From: Chthonobacter albigriseus
GTDB taxonomy: Bacteria > Pseudomonadota > Alphaproteobacteria > Rhizobiales > Pleomorphomonadaceae
DNA: 64,000 bases
Reading direction: 5' to 3'
NCBI RefSeq assembly: GCF_013839445.1
Contig: NZ_JACDIT010000005.1
Span: 186,001 to 250,000, forward strand
Both the position numbers and the translations under genes were made by a program. The first letter of the stretch is position 1. Each line of letters opens with the position of its first letter. This document shows, piece by piece, positions 38,259-47,953 of the stretch. The notes beneath the pieces were generated by a model. The model saw only the letters and a program-made list of their open reading frames with translations. It made no database searches and had not been told where the DNA came from.

Positions 38259-39221
38259 TCAGTCGAAGCGGCCGTCGCTGTCGGCGGCCCAACGGTCGAG
38301 GGCGCTCGGCAAGCGGCCAGCCGTGGCCTTGCCTTCATGGGTCAGCCAGCCCGGGACCACGTCGGTGGACCGGATCAGCTTGGTGACCCGGTCGGGATGG
38401 ATGCCGAGACCCATGACGGAGAAGGGTCGCAGGGCGGACGCCGCGCCGGTGACGGCTTGGCGGGGCACCATGACGGTGCGCGCTTTGGTGAAATGGCGCG
38501 CGCGGAACGCCTCGACGATCTGCTCAAGGGTATAGCGGTCGGGGTAGCAGCCGTTGAAGAGCACGAAGCGGCGCTTCTGGTCGTGCGCGTATTGGATCGC
38601 CTCGACGAGGTCCTCCACGTAGAAGCATGCCTTGATGGTGTCCTTGCGGCCTGGATAAACGAACACGCCGCGCTTCATCAGCTTGGCGAGGCGCGTGAAG
38701 TTGCCGCCTTCGCCCAGTCCGAAGATGACCGCCGGACGGCAGATCACCAGCCGGCGCTGCGGCGCGCGGTCGAGCCAGGCGCGGTGGATCCGCTCGGCGA
38801 GGAACTTCGACCAGCCGTAGGCCGAAACCGGCGCGGGAGGCGTTTCCTCGGTCTTGGTGTCCTCGCCCGGTCCATAGACCGAGATGGAACTGGTGAAGAC
38901 GATATCATCGACGCCGTGACGCTCGGCCAGAGCGGTGACTTCCGCGGCGCCGAGTACGTTGGTCTCGTAGTACTCCGGATCGGGATGCCCCGGCGTCGTG
39001 TGGACGGCGGCGAAATTGTAGATGGTCTCGATCGGCTGTTCGAACGCGAGGGCCGAGAGATCGCGGACGTCGGCCTTGATGTAGGTGACGCCGTCGACCG
39101 GCCGCTTCGGGTCGCGGCGGTCGATGCTGATAAGATCGCGGCCGCCCTCCCGCTTCAGGCGGCGAAGCAGGTGGGTACCGATGAAGCCGGCTCCGCCGAC
39201 CACAAGGATTGCTTTGTTCAA
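38259..39221 (-). CDS. NAD-dependent epimerase/dehydratase (extended SDR)
   Basis: 320 residues. Rossmann motif VVGGAGFIG at 7-15, active-site Ser region FTSSISVYG and Tyr/Lys YGWSK, typical of nucleotide-sugar epimerases/dehydratases that make activated sugars for polysaccharides. The start is TTG at 39221, which gives the expected very short N-terminus before the glycine motif and has GGGAG upstream; no ATG is available. Sugar substrate unknown. Confidence 0.83.
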   Translation of the reverse strand: MNKAILVVGGAGFIGTHLLRRLKREGGRDLISIDRRDPKRPVDGVTYIKADVRDLSALAFEQPIETIYNFAAVHTTPGHPDPEYYETNVLGAAEVTALAERHGVDDIVFTSSISVYGPGEDTKTEETPPAPVSAYGWSKFLAERIHRAWLDRAPQRRLVICRPAVIFGLGEGGNFTRLAKLMKRGVFVYPGRKDTIKACFYVEDLVEAIQYAHDQKRRFVLFNGCYPDRYTLEQIVEAFRARHFTKARTVMVPRQAVTGAASALRPFSVMGLGIHPDRVTKLIRSTDVVPGWLTHEGKATAGRLPSALDRWAADSDGRFD

Positions 39222-39359
39222 GACCCGGCACTCCCGGTGAGGCCTCTGGAATTGACGGACCGGTTTTCACTGGAAATGATCGGTCCGGCTTCCTTATCGC
39301 AGATGCTCGTTAAGGAATCCGGCAGTTTTCCCGCCGGACGGCTGGCCCTCGGGCCCCGT

Positions 39360-40523
39360 TCACGCCGGCTCGGGGCGGCGACGCGGCGCGTCCCCTTCGG
39401 CGGATGGCAGAGCCGTATCGGAAAACGAATCCGGATCCAAGATGCGATCGGCGACCTCTCGCCAGGAAAGGACCGGCGGCGGCGGGATCGGACCGGCGCC
39501 GAGGGCGGCACGGATCGCGGCTCCGATCGAGGCGGCGTCGCCGGGAGTGTAGCCGAATCGCGACCCGGCATGCCGGCCGACCACGAAGTCGGGGCAGACG
39601 GCCGGCAGGCCGAAACAACCGAACTGCATCAGCTTCATGGAGGTGTCGGCGAGATAGTAGGGAGCGTTCGCCCGGGCATAGGGAGCGATGCCGAAGCGGG
39701 CATGCCGGATGTAGGCGAGGGTGTCGGCGTAGCGCATCTCCGGGTACCAGCGGACCCGGTCTATCCGCGGGGGGCGAGCGACGCCGGCGCCGATGACGTG
39801 GAAGGTCACCTCGGGCGCGACCTCCGACGCCAGGCGGAAGAAGTTCGTGTCGAACAGCATCGATCCGACCGAGACGGCGTCGATGCCGCCTTCATAAGGG
39901 TTCGGACCGACGACCGCGTCGGGATCGAGGTCGAGACCATGCGGGACGAAGACCGAGCGGGGCATTCCCGCCGGCATCGACCGGGCGAGCAGCGGGGACG
40001 GCAGCACGGCGTAGTCGAAGAGCGGCGCGACGCGCTCCAGCTCGCCGATGACGAAGGGATCGATGGCGATGGTCGCAAGGTCGTCGGAAACGAGGTAGAC
40101 GAGCCGGGCCTTCGGATTGGCCCGGCGCAGCGTCTCCACAAAGAGCACCCCGACGCCGGATTCCACGATGATGGTGTCGGCGCGCTCCGCCATATCCGTC
40201 AGCGCCGCCGGGGCGGCGGCCTGATAGCGACGGAACCAGACGTCCATCAGGCCGCGCAGCACTGGGCTGCGCAGGCTGCCTGGGTGGACGGCGGTCTGCC
40301 AGAGAAAGCAGTCGACCCCATCGTGCCGGACCACGGTGTTGGCGACGAGGCCCTGGCAGAGGCGCGGGTCGCGGCCGCGGATCCGCGACATCAGGCTGAA
40401 ACCGGCGGAGAACATGGCGACGTCGCCGCTCGCCTTCAGCGCGTCGGCAATGAAATGGACGTTGACCTTGCGCCGGGTGCGGTGGTCATGGGCGGTCACC
40501 AACAGGAATCGTCTGCCGTTCAT
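39360..40523 (-). CDS. Glycosyltransferase, GumK-like (GT70)
   Basis: 387 residues with a GT-B type pattern. The opening MNGRRFLLVTAHDHRTRRKV and the NVHFIADAL segment are like GumK, the glucuronosyltransferase of xanthan synthesis, as are PHGLDLD and SMLFDTNFF in the second half. It would add a sugar to a lipid-linked oligosaccharide on the cytoplasmic face. Glucuronic acid is a guess from family resemblance. Divergent from the GT4 gene at 40695. Confidence 0.68.
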   Translation of the reverse strand: MNGRRFLLVTAHDHRTRRKVNVHFIADALKASGDVAMFSAGFSLMSRIRGRDPRLCQGLVANTVVRHDGVDCFLWQTAVHPGSLRSPVLRGLMDVWFRRYQAAAPAALTDMAERADTIIVESGVGVLFVETLRRANPKARLVYLVSDDLATIAIDPFVIGELERVAPLFDYAVLPSPLLARSMPAGMPRSVFVPHGLDLDPDAVVGPNPYEGGIDAVSVGSMLFDTNFFRLASEVAPEVTFHVIGAGVARPPRIDRVRWYPEMRYADTLAYIRHARFGIAPYARANAPYYLADTSMKLMQFGCFGLPAVCPDFVVGRHAGSRFGYTPGDAASIGAAIRAALGAGPIPPPPVLSWREVADRILDPDSFSDTALPSAEGDAPRRRPEPA

Positions 40524-40694
40524 CCGGTCCGAACTCGTTTCGCGGCCCCCACAGCCGAACCTGCTCTAGGACATGTCGCGGGTTTTTGCGACCGCTTCGT
40601 CGGGATGGCTGCATCGCGGCCGGCTTGCCTTGACGCTGCCGCACCCGGGTACTACCGCCAGACCGGTTGGCGCGTCCAGGCAAGCGGGTGAGGG

Positions 40695-41819
40695 ATGACG
40701 AGCGGTTCGGGAGAAAGGGTCGTCGCGATCGACGTGCGGATGTGGCGGAACTCTGGCATCGGGGTGCATCTGCGCAACATCGTGCCCCGGCTGGTGTCGG
40801 CGCGGCCCGACTGGACCTTCAGGCTTATCGCCGGCCCCTCGTTCGACGAAGTTCCGGACGGACGGATCGAGGTCCGGACGATTTCAGCCGGGATCTACTC
40901 GGTGCGCGAGCAGGTGGAGGTGGCGCGCGCGGCGGCAGGGGCGGCCGTGGTCTGGTCGCCGCACTACAACGCGCCGATCCTGGCGCCAGCGCCTCTGGCG
41001 GTGACGATCCACGACGTGTCCCACCTGGTTGTCCAGCAGGGGTTCGGCGTCGCCAAGAAGCTCTACGCCAAGGCGCTGTTCGCCGCGGTCCGTCGGCGGG
41101 CGAGTGCGCTGATGTTCGTCTCGGACTTCTCGCGCCGGGAGTTTTCCGACGTGGTCGGACCGCCGCGCCAGCCGACCTTCCTGACGCCCAACGCGGTCGG
41201 CGAGGCGTGGCTCGCGGCCGGTGCCGGAGGGCCGCCGCCGCGGTCCGGACGCTACGCTGTGGTGATCGGCAACCTGAAGCCCAACAAGAACCTGCCGCGG
41301 CTGATGACGGCTTTTCAGGCAGTGGCGGCGTCGAGCGACCTCGATATGGTGGTGATCGGCCGCCGGGACGGGCTGCTGACGGGCGACGAGGGCGTGGCGG
41401 CTGCGGCTGCGGCGCTCGGCGACCGGGTGCAGTTCACCGGCTTCGTGTCCGACACGGCGCTGGTCGACTGGGTGCGCCACGCGACCTTGCTGGTGATGCC
41501 CTCCTACCATGAAGGGTTCGGAATCCCGCCGCTCGAGGCGATGGCGGTGGGTTGCCCGACGGTGGTTTCGGACATCGGCGCGCACCGGGAATCCTGCGGC
41601 GAGGCGAGCCTGTTCGTCGATCCGGCGAGCCCGCAGGACATCGCGCGCGGGATCCTCGCCGTTGCAGGCGATCCGGCCTTGGCGGACGACCTGAGGCGAC
41701 GCGGCCGCGTTCAGGCGCGGCGGTTCACTTGGGATGCCTCGGCGGAGACTGTGGCGGAGGCGCTGGAGGGGACGATGGCGGGCCGGCACGCTCAGCCGGC
41801 GAAGCCACCTCGGCGGTAG
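40695..41819 (+). CDS. Glycosyltransferase family 4
   Basis: 374 residues, GT-B fold. N-terminal domain VVAIDVRMWRNSGIGVHLRN; C-terminal nucleotide-sugar domain with GNLKPNKNL and the E-x7-E motif YHEGFGIPPLEAMAVGCP. It would extend the exopolysaccharide repeat unit. Its 3' end overlaps the convergent gene at 41792 by 28 bases. Confidence 0.87.
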   Translation: MTSGSGERVVAIDVRMWRNSGIGVHLRNIVPRLVSARPDWTFRLIAGPSFDEVPDGRIEVRTISAGIYSVREQVEVARAAAGAAVVWSPHYNAPILAPAPLAVTIHDVSHLVVQQGFGVAKKLYAKALFAAVRRRASALMFVSDFSRREFSDVVGPPRQPTFLTPNAVGEAWLAAGAGGPPPRSGRYAVVIGNLKPNKNLPRLMTAFQAVAASSDLDMVVIGRRDGLLTGDEGVAAAAAALGDRVQFTGFVSDTALVDWVRHATLLVMPSYHEGFGIPPLEAMAVGCPTVVSDIGAHRESCGEASLFVDPASPQDIARGILAVAGDPALADDLRRRGRVQARRFTWDASAETVAEALEGTMAGRHAQPAKPPRR

Positions 41820-42292
41820 GCGGCCCGGCCCATCTCGCTCCACGGCAGGCCGGCGATGTCGCATCCGGGCTGGTGGATGGTGACCAGGATGGGTTCGAAC
41901 CCGATGGACTCGTCGAAGATCCAACGCGCCCGGTTGAGGTAGTCGCGCGTGGTGGCGGCCATCTTCGGGGCGGTGGTATGGGTGGCGCCGTCGAAGACAT
42001 AGGTGGCGCTCCATCCCGGCGGGACGATCTTCTGAACCAACCGGTCTTCCGCACCGACCAGGTTGATCACGCCGGCGAGCATGTCGCAGCCTTCGCCTCG
42101 CCAGGCTTCGATGCCGAGCGGAACCTTGTCGGGCAGCGGAAAAGGTTCGAAGCCTGCGGTCTTCAGAAAGGCGTCGAGGCGCGCTGCGGATTCGGCGCGC
42201 TCCGGGACGCTCGGGGTGCCGCCGGTCGATATCTTGACACCCAAGGTGGCTGCGATCGCCAGGAGGGCGGCGGCGTAGAGCCTAGCGCGCAT
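41792..42292 (-). CDS. Exosortase-linked periplasmic protein of unknown function (EpsI-position)
   Basis: 166 residues with an N-terminal hydrophobic anchor (LYAAALLAIAATLGVKI) and a soluble domain containing cysteines (GEGCDM, QPGCDI). It overlaps the exosortase gene by 11 bases and is translated after it. In exosortase loci this place is usually held by EpsI-type proteins, but I see no clear EpsI motif, so the name is positional. It overlaps the convergent glycosyltransferase by 28 bases. Confidence 0.65.
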   Translation of the reverse strand: MRARLYAAALLAIAATLGVKISTGGTPSVPERAESAARLDAFLKTAGFEPFPLPDKVPLGIEAWRGEGCDMLAGVINLVGAEDRLVQKIVPPGWSATYVFDGATHTTAPKMAATTRDYLNRARWIFDESIGFEPILVTIHQPGCDIAGLPWSEMGRAAYRRGGFAG

Positions 42293-43145
42293 GGCGGCGG
42301 GCTCCGATGGCGCAGATCGCCACGACGGCGACGATGATCAGGTAGTTCGCCACGGTCTGTCCGACCGGTCCGTGCAGCAGATCGTAGCTCTCCGGATAGG
42401 CGCCGATCAGCGTCATGCGCAGGGTGTTGATGAAAACGACCGCCCCGGCGGCGGCCATTACCCAGAGGATGTTGGACGGGCGCCAGCGGCGTTGATTGAC
42501 CTGGGTGAACACGGTCCAGCACAGCACCGACAGCGAGATGTTGGCGAAGGACGAACACTCCTCCAGGATCTGCAGATAGCCGCTCTGGCCGGGTATCCCG
42601 ACCAGATTGCCGTTGCGATCGGTGCCCAGGATGTTGGAGACGAGGAGGGCGTCGAACGACAGGAAGGCGTCGTTGAAATAGGCCATCAGCCGCCGGCCCC
42701 AGAAGATGGGGATGGTGGCCGCCGCCATGATCCAGGCGGCGCGCGTGATGGGAGTCCCCCGCTCGCCGGTCATGATCAGAAGACCGGAGAACGCGAACAG
42801 GGCGAGGCTGGCGAACTGGGGAATAGGCAAGGCGGAGACAGCGACGGTCGCCAGGGCGGCGGCGGCTTCGAAGGGTCGTACGTCGTGGCGCGAATCACCC
42901 AGCGCCAGCGTGACGGCGAAGTACAGCGCCGCCCAGAGGATGGCGCTGATGCCGAAGGTGTTCGCCAGCGCCGATCCGATGCCCTTGACGACGATCTCCT
43001 CGGCCGCGATCCCGTAGATGGCGTTGACGAAGGCGACCAGGAAGGCCAGCGCGAACAGCTCGCCGCGCTTCAGCACCCAGCGCGACGCCGACCGCCCGTC
43101 GGAGGCGAATCGCAAGCCGGACGGGCTCTCGGTTGAGACGGTCAT
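42282..43145 (-). CDS. Exosortase/archaeosortase family transpeptidase
   Basis: 287 residues, polytopic with about eight TM segments. The three catalytic residues of exosortases are in place: Cys197 (EECSSFANISLS), Arg243 (NTLRMTLIG) and His258 (LLHGPVGQ). Exosortases cleave C-terminal PEP-CTERM-like sorting signals and move the protein to the cell surface, in genomes that make EPS. The locus around it is an EPS locus. I do not see a PEP-CTERM-type target within the window. The specific exosortase class is not assigned. Confidence 0.83.
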   Translation of the reverse strand: MTVSTESPSGLRFASDGRSASRWVLKRGELFALAFLVAFVNAIYGIAAEEIVVKGIGSALANTFGISAILWAALYFAVTLALGDSRHDVRPFEAAAALATVAVSALPIPQFASLALFAFSGLLIMTGERGTPITRAAWIMAAATIPIFWGRRLMAYFNDAFLSFDALLVSNILGTDRNGNLVGIPGQSGYLQILEECSSFANISLSVLCWTVFTQVNQRRWRPSNILWVMAAAGAVVFINTLRMTLIGAYPESYDLLHGPVGQTVANYLIIVAVVAICAIGARRHAR

Positions 43146-43524
43146 GAACAGCCTTTCTGGCTCTTTTTCAGGCGATTCGGTGTCGGTCCCGGTGGGTCGC
43201 CGGGGAGATTGCCACGTCGGGGATGCCGCAGCAAAGCGGCCGATTTCGGGCCGGATCCGGCGAGCGCGTTCGGCAATTCACGTGAAATCCAGCTATTCCG
43301 GCCGCCGCCGCATTGTCGCCATAGGCCTTGGCGACCCTTAGCGTTGTGCGCCGCCCACCAATCACCTATGGTCCGATACATGGATCGTTAGTGGTTCGTG
43401 TCGCGGCGACGGTCGAGCCAGGATGGCGGCGGCTTTTTGATTCTCGGGTTACGGTCACCTGGACAGGCGTGACGCCATGCGTCAGCGCTGCCCGATTCCG
43501 TCCAGACGAGCACAGAGGGCGTGG
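43146..43524. promoter_or_regulatory. 379-base divergent promoter region of the EPS locus
   Basis: The gap separates the leftward exosortase gene from the rightward chain-length/kinase gene and should contain both promoters. It has a perfect 10-base palindrome TTCACGTGAA at 43277-43286 and an inverted repeat GTCGCC-N9-GGCGAC at 43315-43335, either of which could be an operator. No open frame here looks like a gene. Confidence 0.4.
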
Positions 43525-45993
43525 ATGCTCAAGGAAGTCGATCCCCTGGACTATGGCGATCAGGCGTCGGATCTCGGCGAGCAGTCCGGCGCGCTCGACC
43601 TGTCGCGTATCCAGGCGGCCGCGCATCGTCAGCTGAAGGTGGTGGGGCTGCTCGGCGGCGTCGGGCTGCTGGCCGGGCTCGCCTATGCCTTCACGGCGGT
43701 ACCCCAGTATACGGCGACTGCGACGCTGCTGATCGACGGCCAGAAGGCGGGCGCGGTGCAGGACCTGGCGAATGGCGCGCCGTTCATGTTCGAGTCGGCG
43801 GCGGTGGACAGCCAGGTGGTGGTGCTGCGGTCCGAACGCATCGTCGTCAACGTGATCCAGCGGCTGAAGCTGCTCGACCGGCCGGAGTTCACAGAAGCCA
43901 AGCCCAGCGTGCTCGGCCGGGTGACGGGGGCCGTGGGCGACGTGTTCGGGGCGGTCGGTTCCGTGTTCGGAGAGGGCCCGGAGATCCCGCAGCAGGTCAA
44001 GGACTACGTGACGCTGCGTGCGGCGGTCTACCGGTTGCTGGGCAACCTGGAGGTCAATCGCGTCCAGCGCACCTATGCGATCGAGATCTCGTTCACGTCG
44101 CCGGACCAGAACCTTGCGGCGCAGATCGCCAATGCCTTCGGCGAAGCCTACATGGAGGACCAGCTCGGCTCCAAGTTCGACGCGACCAAGCGCACGGGCC
44201 AGTGGATGCAGAGCCGCATCCAGGAGCTGAAGCAGCAGGCGCTCACCTCCGACATCGCCGTGCAGCGCTACAAGGCGACCGAGAACCTCGCGTCGTCGTC
44301 CGGCCAGCTGCTGGACGACCAGGCGCTGTCGCAGCTCAGCGCGCAGCTGGTCTCGGCCCGATCCGACAAGACGCTCGCCGACGCGAAGTACCGGCGCATC
44401 CGGGCCATCATCGACAACCAGGAAACGGAGGCGGCGATCGCCGAATCGATCGCCAACCCGGTGATCACGGATCTCCGGTCGAAGTATCTGAAAGCCTCCA
44501 AGCTGAAGGCGGACATCGCCCGACGGTTCGGCGAGGGGCACAGCCAGGTGGACAACCTGGACAAGGACATGGGCGAGTACCAGCGGCTGATCTTCGAAGA
44601 ACTCGGCCGGATCGCCCAGAGTCTGCAGAGCGATGCCGATATCGCCGAAGCGCGCGTCCGTTCGCTGGAGGAGCAGCAGGCGACGCTGACAACCCAGTCG
44701 TTCGGCAACAACCAGACGCTGGTGAACCTGCGCGAACTGGAGCGCGAGGCGGAAACCTACGACACGCTCTACCAGGAATTCCTGCGGCGCTACCAGGAAA
44801 CCATCCAGCGCCAGTCCTTCCCCGTCTCGGAGGCGCGAATCATCACGCCGGCGGCCATTCCGCTGGCTCCAAGCGCACCGCGCACGGGCTTCATCGCCCT
44901 CGGCTCGCTGATCCTCGGCCTGTTCGCCGGGGCCGGCGTCGGCGTGATCCGCGAGTTGCGCGATCGCGGCTTCCGGTCCACCGAGCAGGTCATCTCCAGT
45001 CTTGGCCTGGAGCCGCTCGGCCTGCTGCCGATGCTGTCCAGCGACGGCGGGCTCGCCGACACGACGAAGATGGATACCGGGAGAAAGCTGCCGCTTGTCG
45101 GCGACCTGATGGCCCGGTTCCGCAAGACCGGCGCCGCCGCCCAGCGCGGACGGCTCGGCACGCAGACCGCCGTCACCCAGCGGCCGCGTTCGCCCTCGCG
45201 CAACACGCGTGGGGAGCCGCACGGCACGGCGGCGGTTCCGCTGCGGCAGGGCGAGCAGCCCTACCGGGTGATCGAGCGGATCCTGCCGATCATGGCCGCG
45301 TCGCTCGACAGCCTGCAGTCGCGCTTCGCCGAGGTGCTGCGCTCCAGCAAGGTCGCGATCGACATCGCGACGGTCGACCGGCGGCCGAAAGTGATCGGCG
45401 TCGTTTCGCTCTATCCGAACGAGGGCAAGTCGACGGTCTCCAAGAATCTCGCCAGCCTGATCGCCCATACGGGCGCATCCACGCTCCTGATCGACGCGGA
45501 TTTGCGCAACCCCGGGCTCAGCCGGTCGGTGGTGCCGGAGGCCGATATCGGCCTCGTTGAGGTGATCCTCGACGGAATCCCGGCCCGCGAGGCGATGTAT
45601 GTGGAGACCCAGTCAGGGCTTCATCTGCTGCCGACGTCCGACCGCCAGTCAGTCACCCATTCCAGCGAACTGCTGTCGTCTCTGGCCATGCGCAACTTCC
45701 TGGTCAACGTCGGACGCGACTACGAGTACCTGATCGTCGACCTACCACCGATGGGGCCGGTGGTGGACGCGCGCGCGGCCTCCGCGCTGTTCGACGGGTT
45801 CGTGCTGGTTGTCGAATGGGGCAAGACGCCTCGTTCGACGGTGCGAAACACGCTGCGCAAGGAAGCGGACATCCGCCGGAAGACGATCGGCGTCATCCTC
45901 AACAAGGCCGACCCGGGGCGGTTGAACTTGTATGAGGAATACGGTTCGATGGGCTACTTCGATATCCACTACGATCGCTACTTCAAGAATTAA
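43525..45993 (+). CDS. Exopolysaccharide chain-length regulator with tyrosine kinase domain (Wzz/BY-kinase, ExoP-like)
   Basis: 822 residues. TM1 at about 36-58, then a Wzz domain and a long coiled-coil/GNVR periplasmic part, TM2 near 455-475 (LGSLILGLFAGAGVGVI), and a C-terminal bacterial tyrosine kinase: Walker A YPNEGKSTVSKN near 630, Walker A' DADLRNPG near 657 and the hydrophobic VDLPP Walker B. The last 20 residues are Tyr-rich (five Tyr in YEEYGSMGYFDIHYDRYFKN), the usual autophosphorylation cluster. It controls polymer length and export. ATG at 43525 has GAGGGCG upstream and was preferred to 43477. Confidence 0.9.
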   Translation: MLKEVDPLDYGDQASDLGEQSGALDLSRIQAAAHRQLKVVGLLGGVGLLAGLAYAFTAVPQYTATATLLIDGQKAGAVQDLANGAPFMFESAAVDSQVVVLRSERIVVNVIQRLKLLDRPEFTEAKPSVLGRVTGAVGDVFGAVGSVFGEGPEIPQQVKDYVTLRAAVYRLLGNLEVNRVQRTYAIEISFTSPDQNLAAQIANAFGEAYMEDQLGSKFDATKRTGQWMQSRIQELKQQALTSDIAVQRYKATENLASSSGQLLDDQALSQLSAQLVSARSDKTLADAKYRRIRAIIDNQETEAAIAESIANPVITDLRSKYLKASKLKADIARRFGEGHSQVDNLDKDMGEYQRLIFEELGRIAQSLQSDADIAEARVRSLEEQQATLTTQSFGNNQTLVNLRELEREAETYDTLYQEFLRRYQETIQRQSFPVSEARIITPAAIPLAPSAPRTGFIALGSLILGLFAGAGVGVIRELRDRGFRSTEQVISSLGLEPLGLLPMLSSDGGLADTTKMDTGRKLPLVGDLMARFRKTGAAAQRGRLGTQTAVTQRPRSPSRNTRGEPHGTAAVPLRQGEQPYRVIERILPIMAASLDSLQSRFAEVLRSSKVAIDIATVDRRPKVIGVVSLYPNEGKSTVSKNLASLIAHTGASTLLIDADLRNPGLSRSVVPEADIGLVEVILDGIPAREAMYVETQSGLHLLPTSDRQSVTHSSELLSSLAMRNFLVNVGRDYEYLIVDLPPMGPVVDARAASALFDGFVLVVEWGKTPRSTVRNTLRKEADIRRKTIGVILNKADPGRLNLYEEYGSMGYFDIHYDRYFKN

Positions 45994-46147
45994 TACAAAA
46001 CCGTGGGATGGAGCGATACCTGATCCGGGGCGCGAATCAGGTAGGAATAAGACTGGGAATTGAGCGAATCGCCCTGTTGCGGCGGTTCGTCACGAGGCAC
46101 CGGCCGACCGCCTCGCGGTCGTCGGGACGGGCATCGAGGGACATGAT

Positions 46148-47320
46148 TTGCGGATCGCTCTAGTTCACTACTGGATCGTCGGGATGCGCGGCGGCGAAAA
46201 GGTTCTTCAGGAACTTTGCCGGATGTGGCCCGAGGCGGACATCTACACGCATGTCTACGATCCGGCTTCGGCAAGCGCGGAGATCCGCGCCCACAAGGTG
46301 ACCTGCACGTTCATCCATCGGCTTCCGAACGCCAAGCGCTTCTACAAGACGTATCTGCCGCTGATGCCGATGGCACTGGAGAACCTGGATCTGTCCGACT
46401 ACGACGTGGTGATCTCGTCGGAGTCCGGGCCGGCGAAGGGTGTGGTGGTGCGTCCCGACGCGATCCACATCTGCTACTGCCATTCGCCGATGCGCTACAT
46501 ATGGGACCAGTACTTCAAGTACCGGCGCGGGTTCGGCCCGGTGAAGCGGCTGCTGATGAGCGGGATGGTGACCTGGCTGCGCCAGTGGGACTACACCAGC
46601 GCCTCGCGGGTGGACCAGTTCGTCGCCAATTCCAAGTTCGTCGCCAAGCGCATCAAGAAATACTACCGCCGTGATTCGGTGGTGATCCATCCGCCGGTAG
46701 CGGTGGAGGACTTCGAAGTCCAGCGTGAGAGGGGCGAGTATTTCCTCTGCTTCGGGCAACTGGTCGCCTACAAGCGGGTCGACCTCGCCATCGAGGCCTT
46801 CAATCGGCTCGGCCTGCCGCTGGTGGTGGCCGGTGGCGGCGAGGAACTGAAGGTGCTGAAGGCGAAGGCGCTACCCAACATCACTTTCCGAGGCTGGGTG
46901 AACGATGACGAGGTTCCGGCGCTGATCGGCAAATGCCGGGCGCTGATCTTCCCGGGCGAAGAGGATTTCGGCATCGTTCCCATCGAGACCATGGCAAGTG
47001 GGCGACCGGTGATCGCCTACGCCAGCGGCGGGGCGGTGGAAACCGTGCTCGACGGCATTACCGGCATGCTGTTCGAGGATCAGACCGCGGATGCGCTGAC
47101 TGCAACGGTGAAGCGCTTCGTGGAGCACGAGGAGAGCTTCAACGCGGACATCATCCGGCAGCGCGCGGAAGGCTTCTCCTGTACCGTCTTCCGCGACCGG
47201 ATGACCGCACTGCTCGAGCAGTTGATCGCCGAGCAGAAGGGGACCACGACGGCGCGGCCGCCCGTGGAACGCAAGGTTCCGGACCCGGCGATTCCGGTCC
47301 GTGCCGGCGTCGCGCGCTGA
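46148..47320 (+). CDS. Glycosyltransferase family 4
   Basis: 390 residues, GT-B fold. N-terminus RIALVHYWIVGMRGGEKVL with the glycine-rich acceptor loop, middle YCHSPMRYIWDQY, and C-terminal E-x7-E motif FPGEEDFGIVPIETMASGRP. This subgroup is common in EPS loci and often transfers mannose. The start is TTG at 46148 with GAGGGAC upstream; no in-frame ATG precedes the first strand. It follows the BY-kinase gene by 154 bases on the same strand. Confidence 0.86.
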   Translation: MRIALVHYWIVGMRGGEKVLQELCRMWPEADIYTHVYDPASASAEIRAHKVTCTFIHRLPNAKRFYKTYLPLMPMALENLDLSDYDVVISSESGPAKGVVVRPDAIHICYCHSPMRYIWDQYFKYRRGFGPVKRLLMSGMVTWLRQWDYTSASRVDQFVANSKFVAKRIKKYYRRDSVVIHPPVAVEDFEVQRERGEYFLCFGQLVAYKRVDLAIEAFNRLGLPLVVAGGGEELKVLKAKALPNITFRGWVNDDEVPALIGKCRALIFPGEEDFGIVPIETMASGRPVIAYASGGAVETVLDGITGMLFEDQTADALTATVKRFVEHEESFNADIIRQRAEGFSCTVFRDRMTALLEQLIAEQKGTTTARPPVERKVPDPAIPVRAGVAR

Positions 47321-47498
47321 GGCGCGATACGTTCATTGTCGACTGGATACAGCCTTTGCCTGTGCGCGCCTCGGCAGAAGAGACCGGGGCGCGTCGTTGT
47401 GTTGCGCGATAGGCCCCTCCAGGCGGGTGGACCGGGGGAACACCCAGGTGTATCGCGGGTTGCGGGAGCGACAACGCGTCAAGAAGGACGGACCGACC

Positions 47499-47849
47499 AT
47501 GAAGATGCAGGTACTTGCGGCCTCACTCATCCTCCTCGCCGCCCCGGTCCACGCCGCGCCCGATCCGGCCAAGGCCAAGCAGTGCCGCGGCGAGATGGGC
47601 AAGATGGTTTCGATCGGCCTGATCCAGCATGCCGAGAAAACGTCGGACGACAGCATGGTGGTGACGCTTCTCGTGCCGCAGTGGAACGTGCTCCCGAGCG
47701 AGATGAAGCTGGCCGTCGGCCGCACCATCGGCTGCGTTCTCACCGAGGGCGAGGACCTGACGCAGAGCACGGCGACCATCGAGTTCGTCGGCGGCCCGGA
47801 CAAGACGCCCATCGCCAAGATGACGGGCGACGACCTGACGGTGTTCTGA
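47499..47849 (+). CDS. Small secreted protein of unknown function
   Basis: 116 residues with a Sec signal peptide (MKMQVLAASLILLAAPVHAA, cleavage near residue 19). The mature domain has a pair of cysteines (KQCRGEMG and IGCVLTEG) that could bond. No recognised family. AAGGACGG precedes the ATG. It is preceded by a glycosyltransferase and followed by a beta-glucosidase with its own operator, so it is probably transcribed alone. Confidence 0.65.
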   Translation: MKMQVLAASLILLAAPVHAAPDPAKAKQCRGEMGKMVSIGLIQHAEKTSDDSMVVTLLVPQWNVLPSEMKLAVGRTIGCVLTEGEDLTQSTATIEFVGGPDKTPIAKMTGDDLTVF

Positions 47850-47953
47850 CCGGGCTGACAGGGTCGCGGCAACGCGGCCTGCGATCGACTTGATAGATCT
47901 GACCTTTGTGACCATAGATCGGTTGCGGCCCGGGCGTTCGTCGGATAGGAGTG

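Noticed and set aside
38133-40691. Plus-strand open frame of about 850 codons
   Set aside because: It runs across the antisense of the epimerase and GumK-like genes and both intergenic gaps; the composition is that of a shadow frame.
43366-45468. Minus-strand open frame of about 700 codons
   Set aside because: Antisense to the Wzz/BY-kinase gene, whose domains are unmistakable; no recognisable sequence in the mirror frame.
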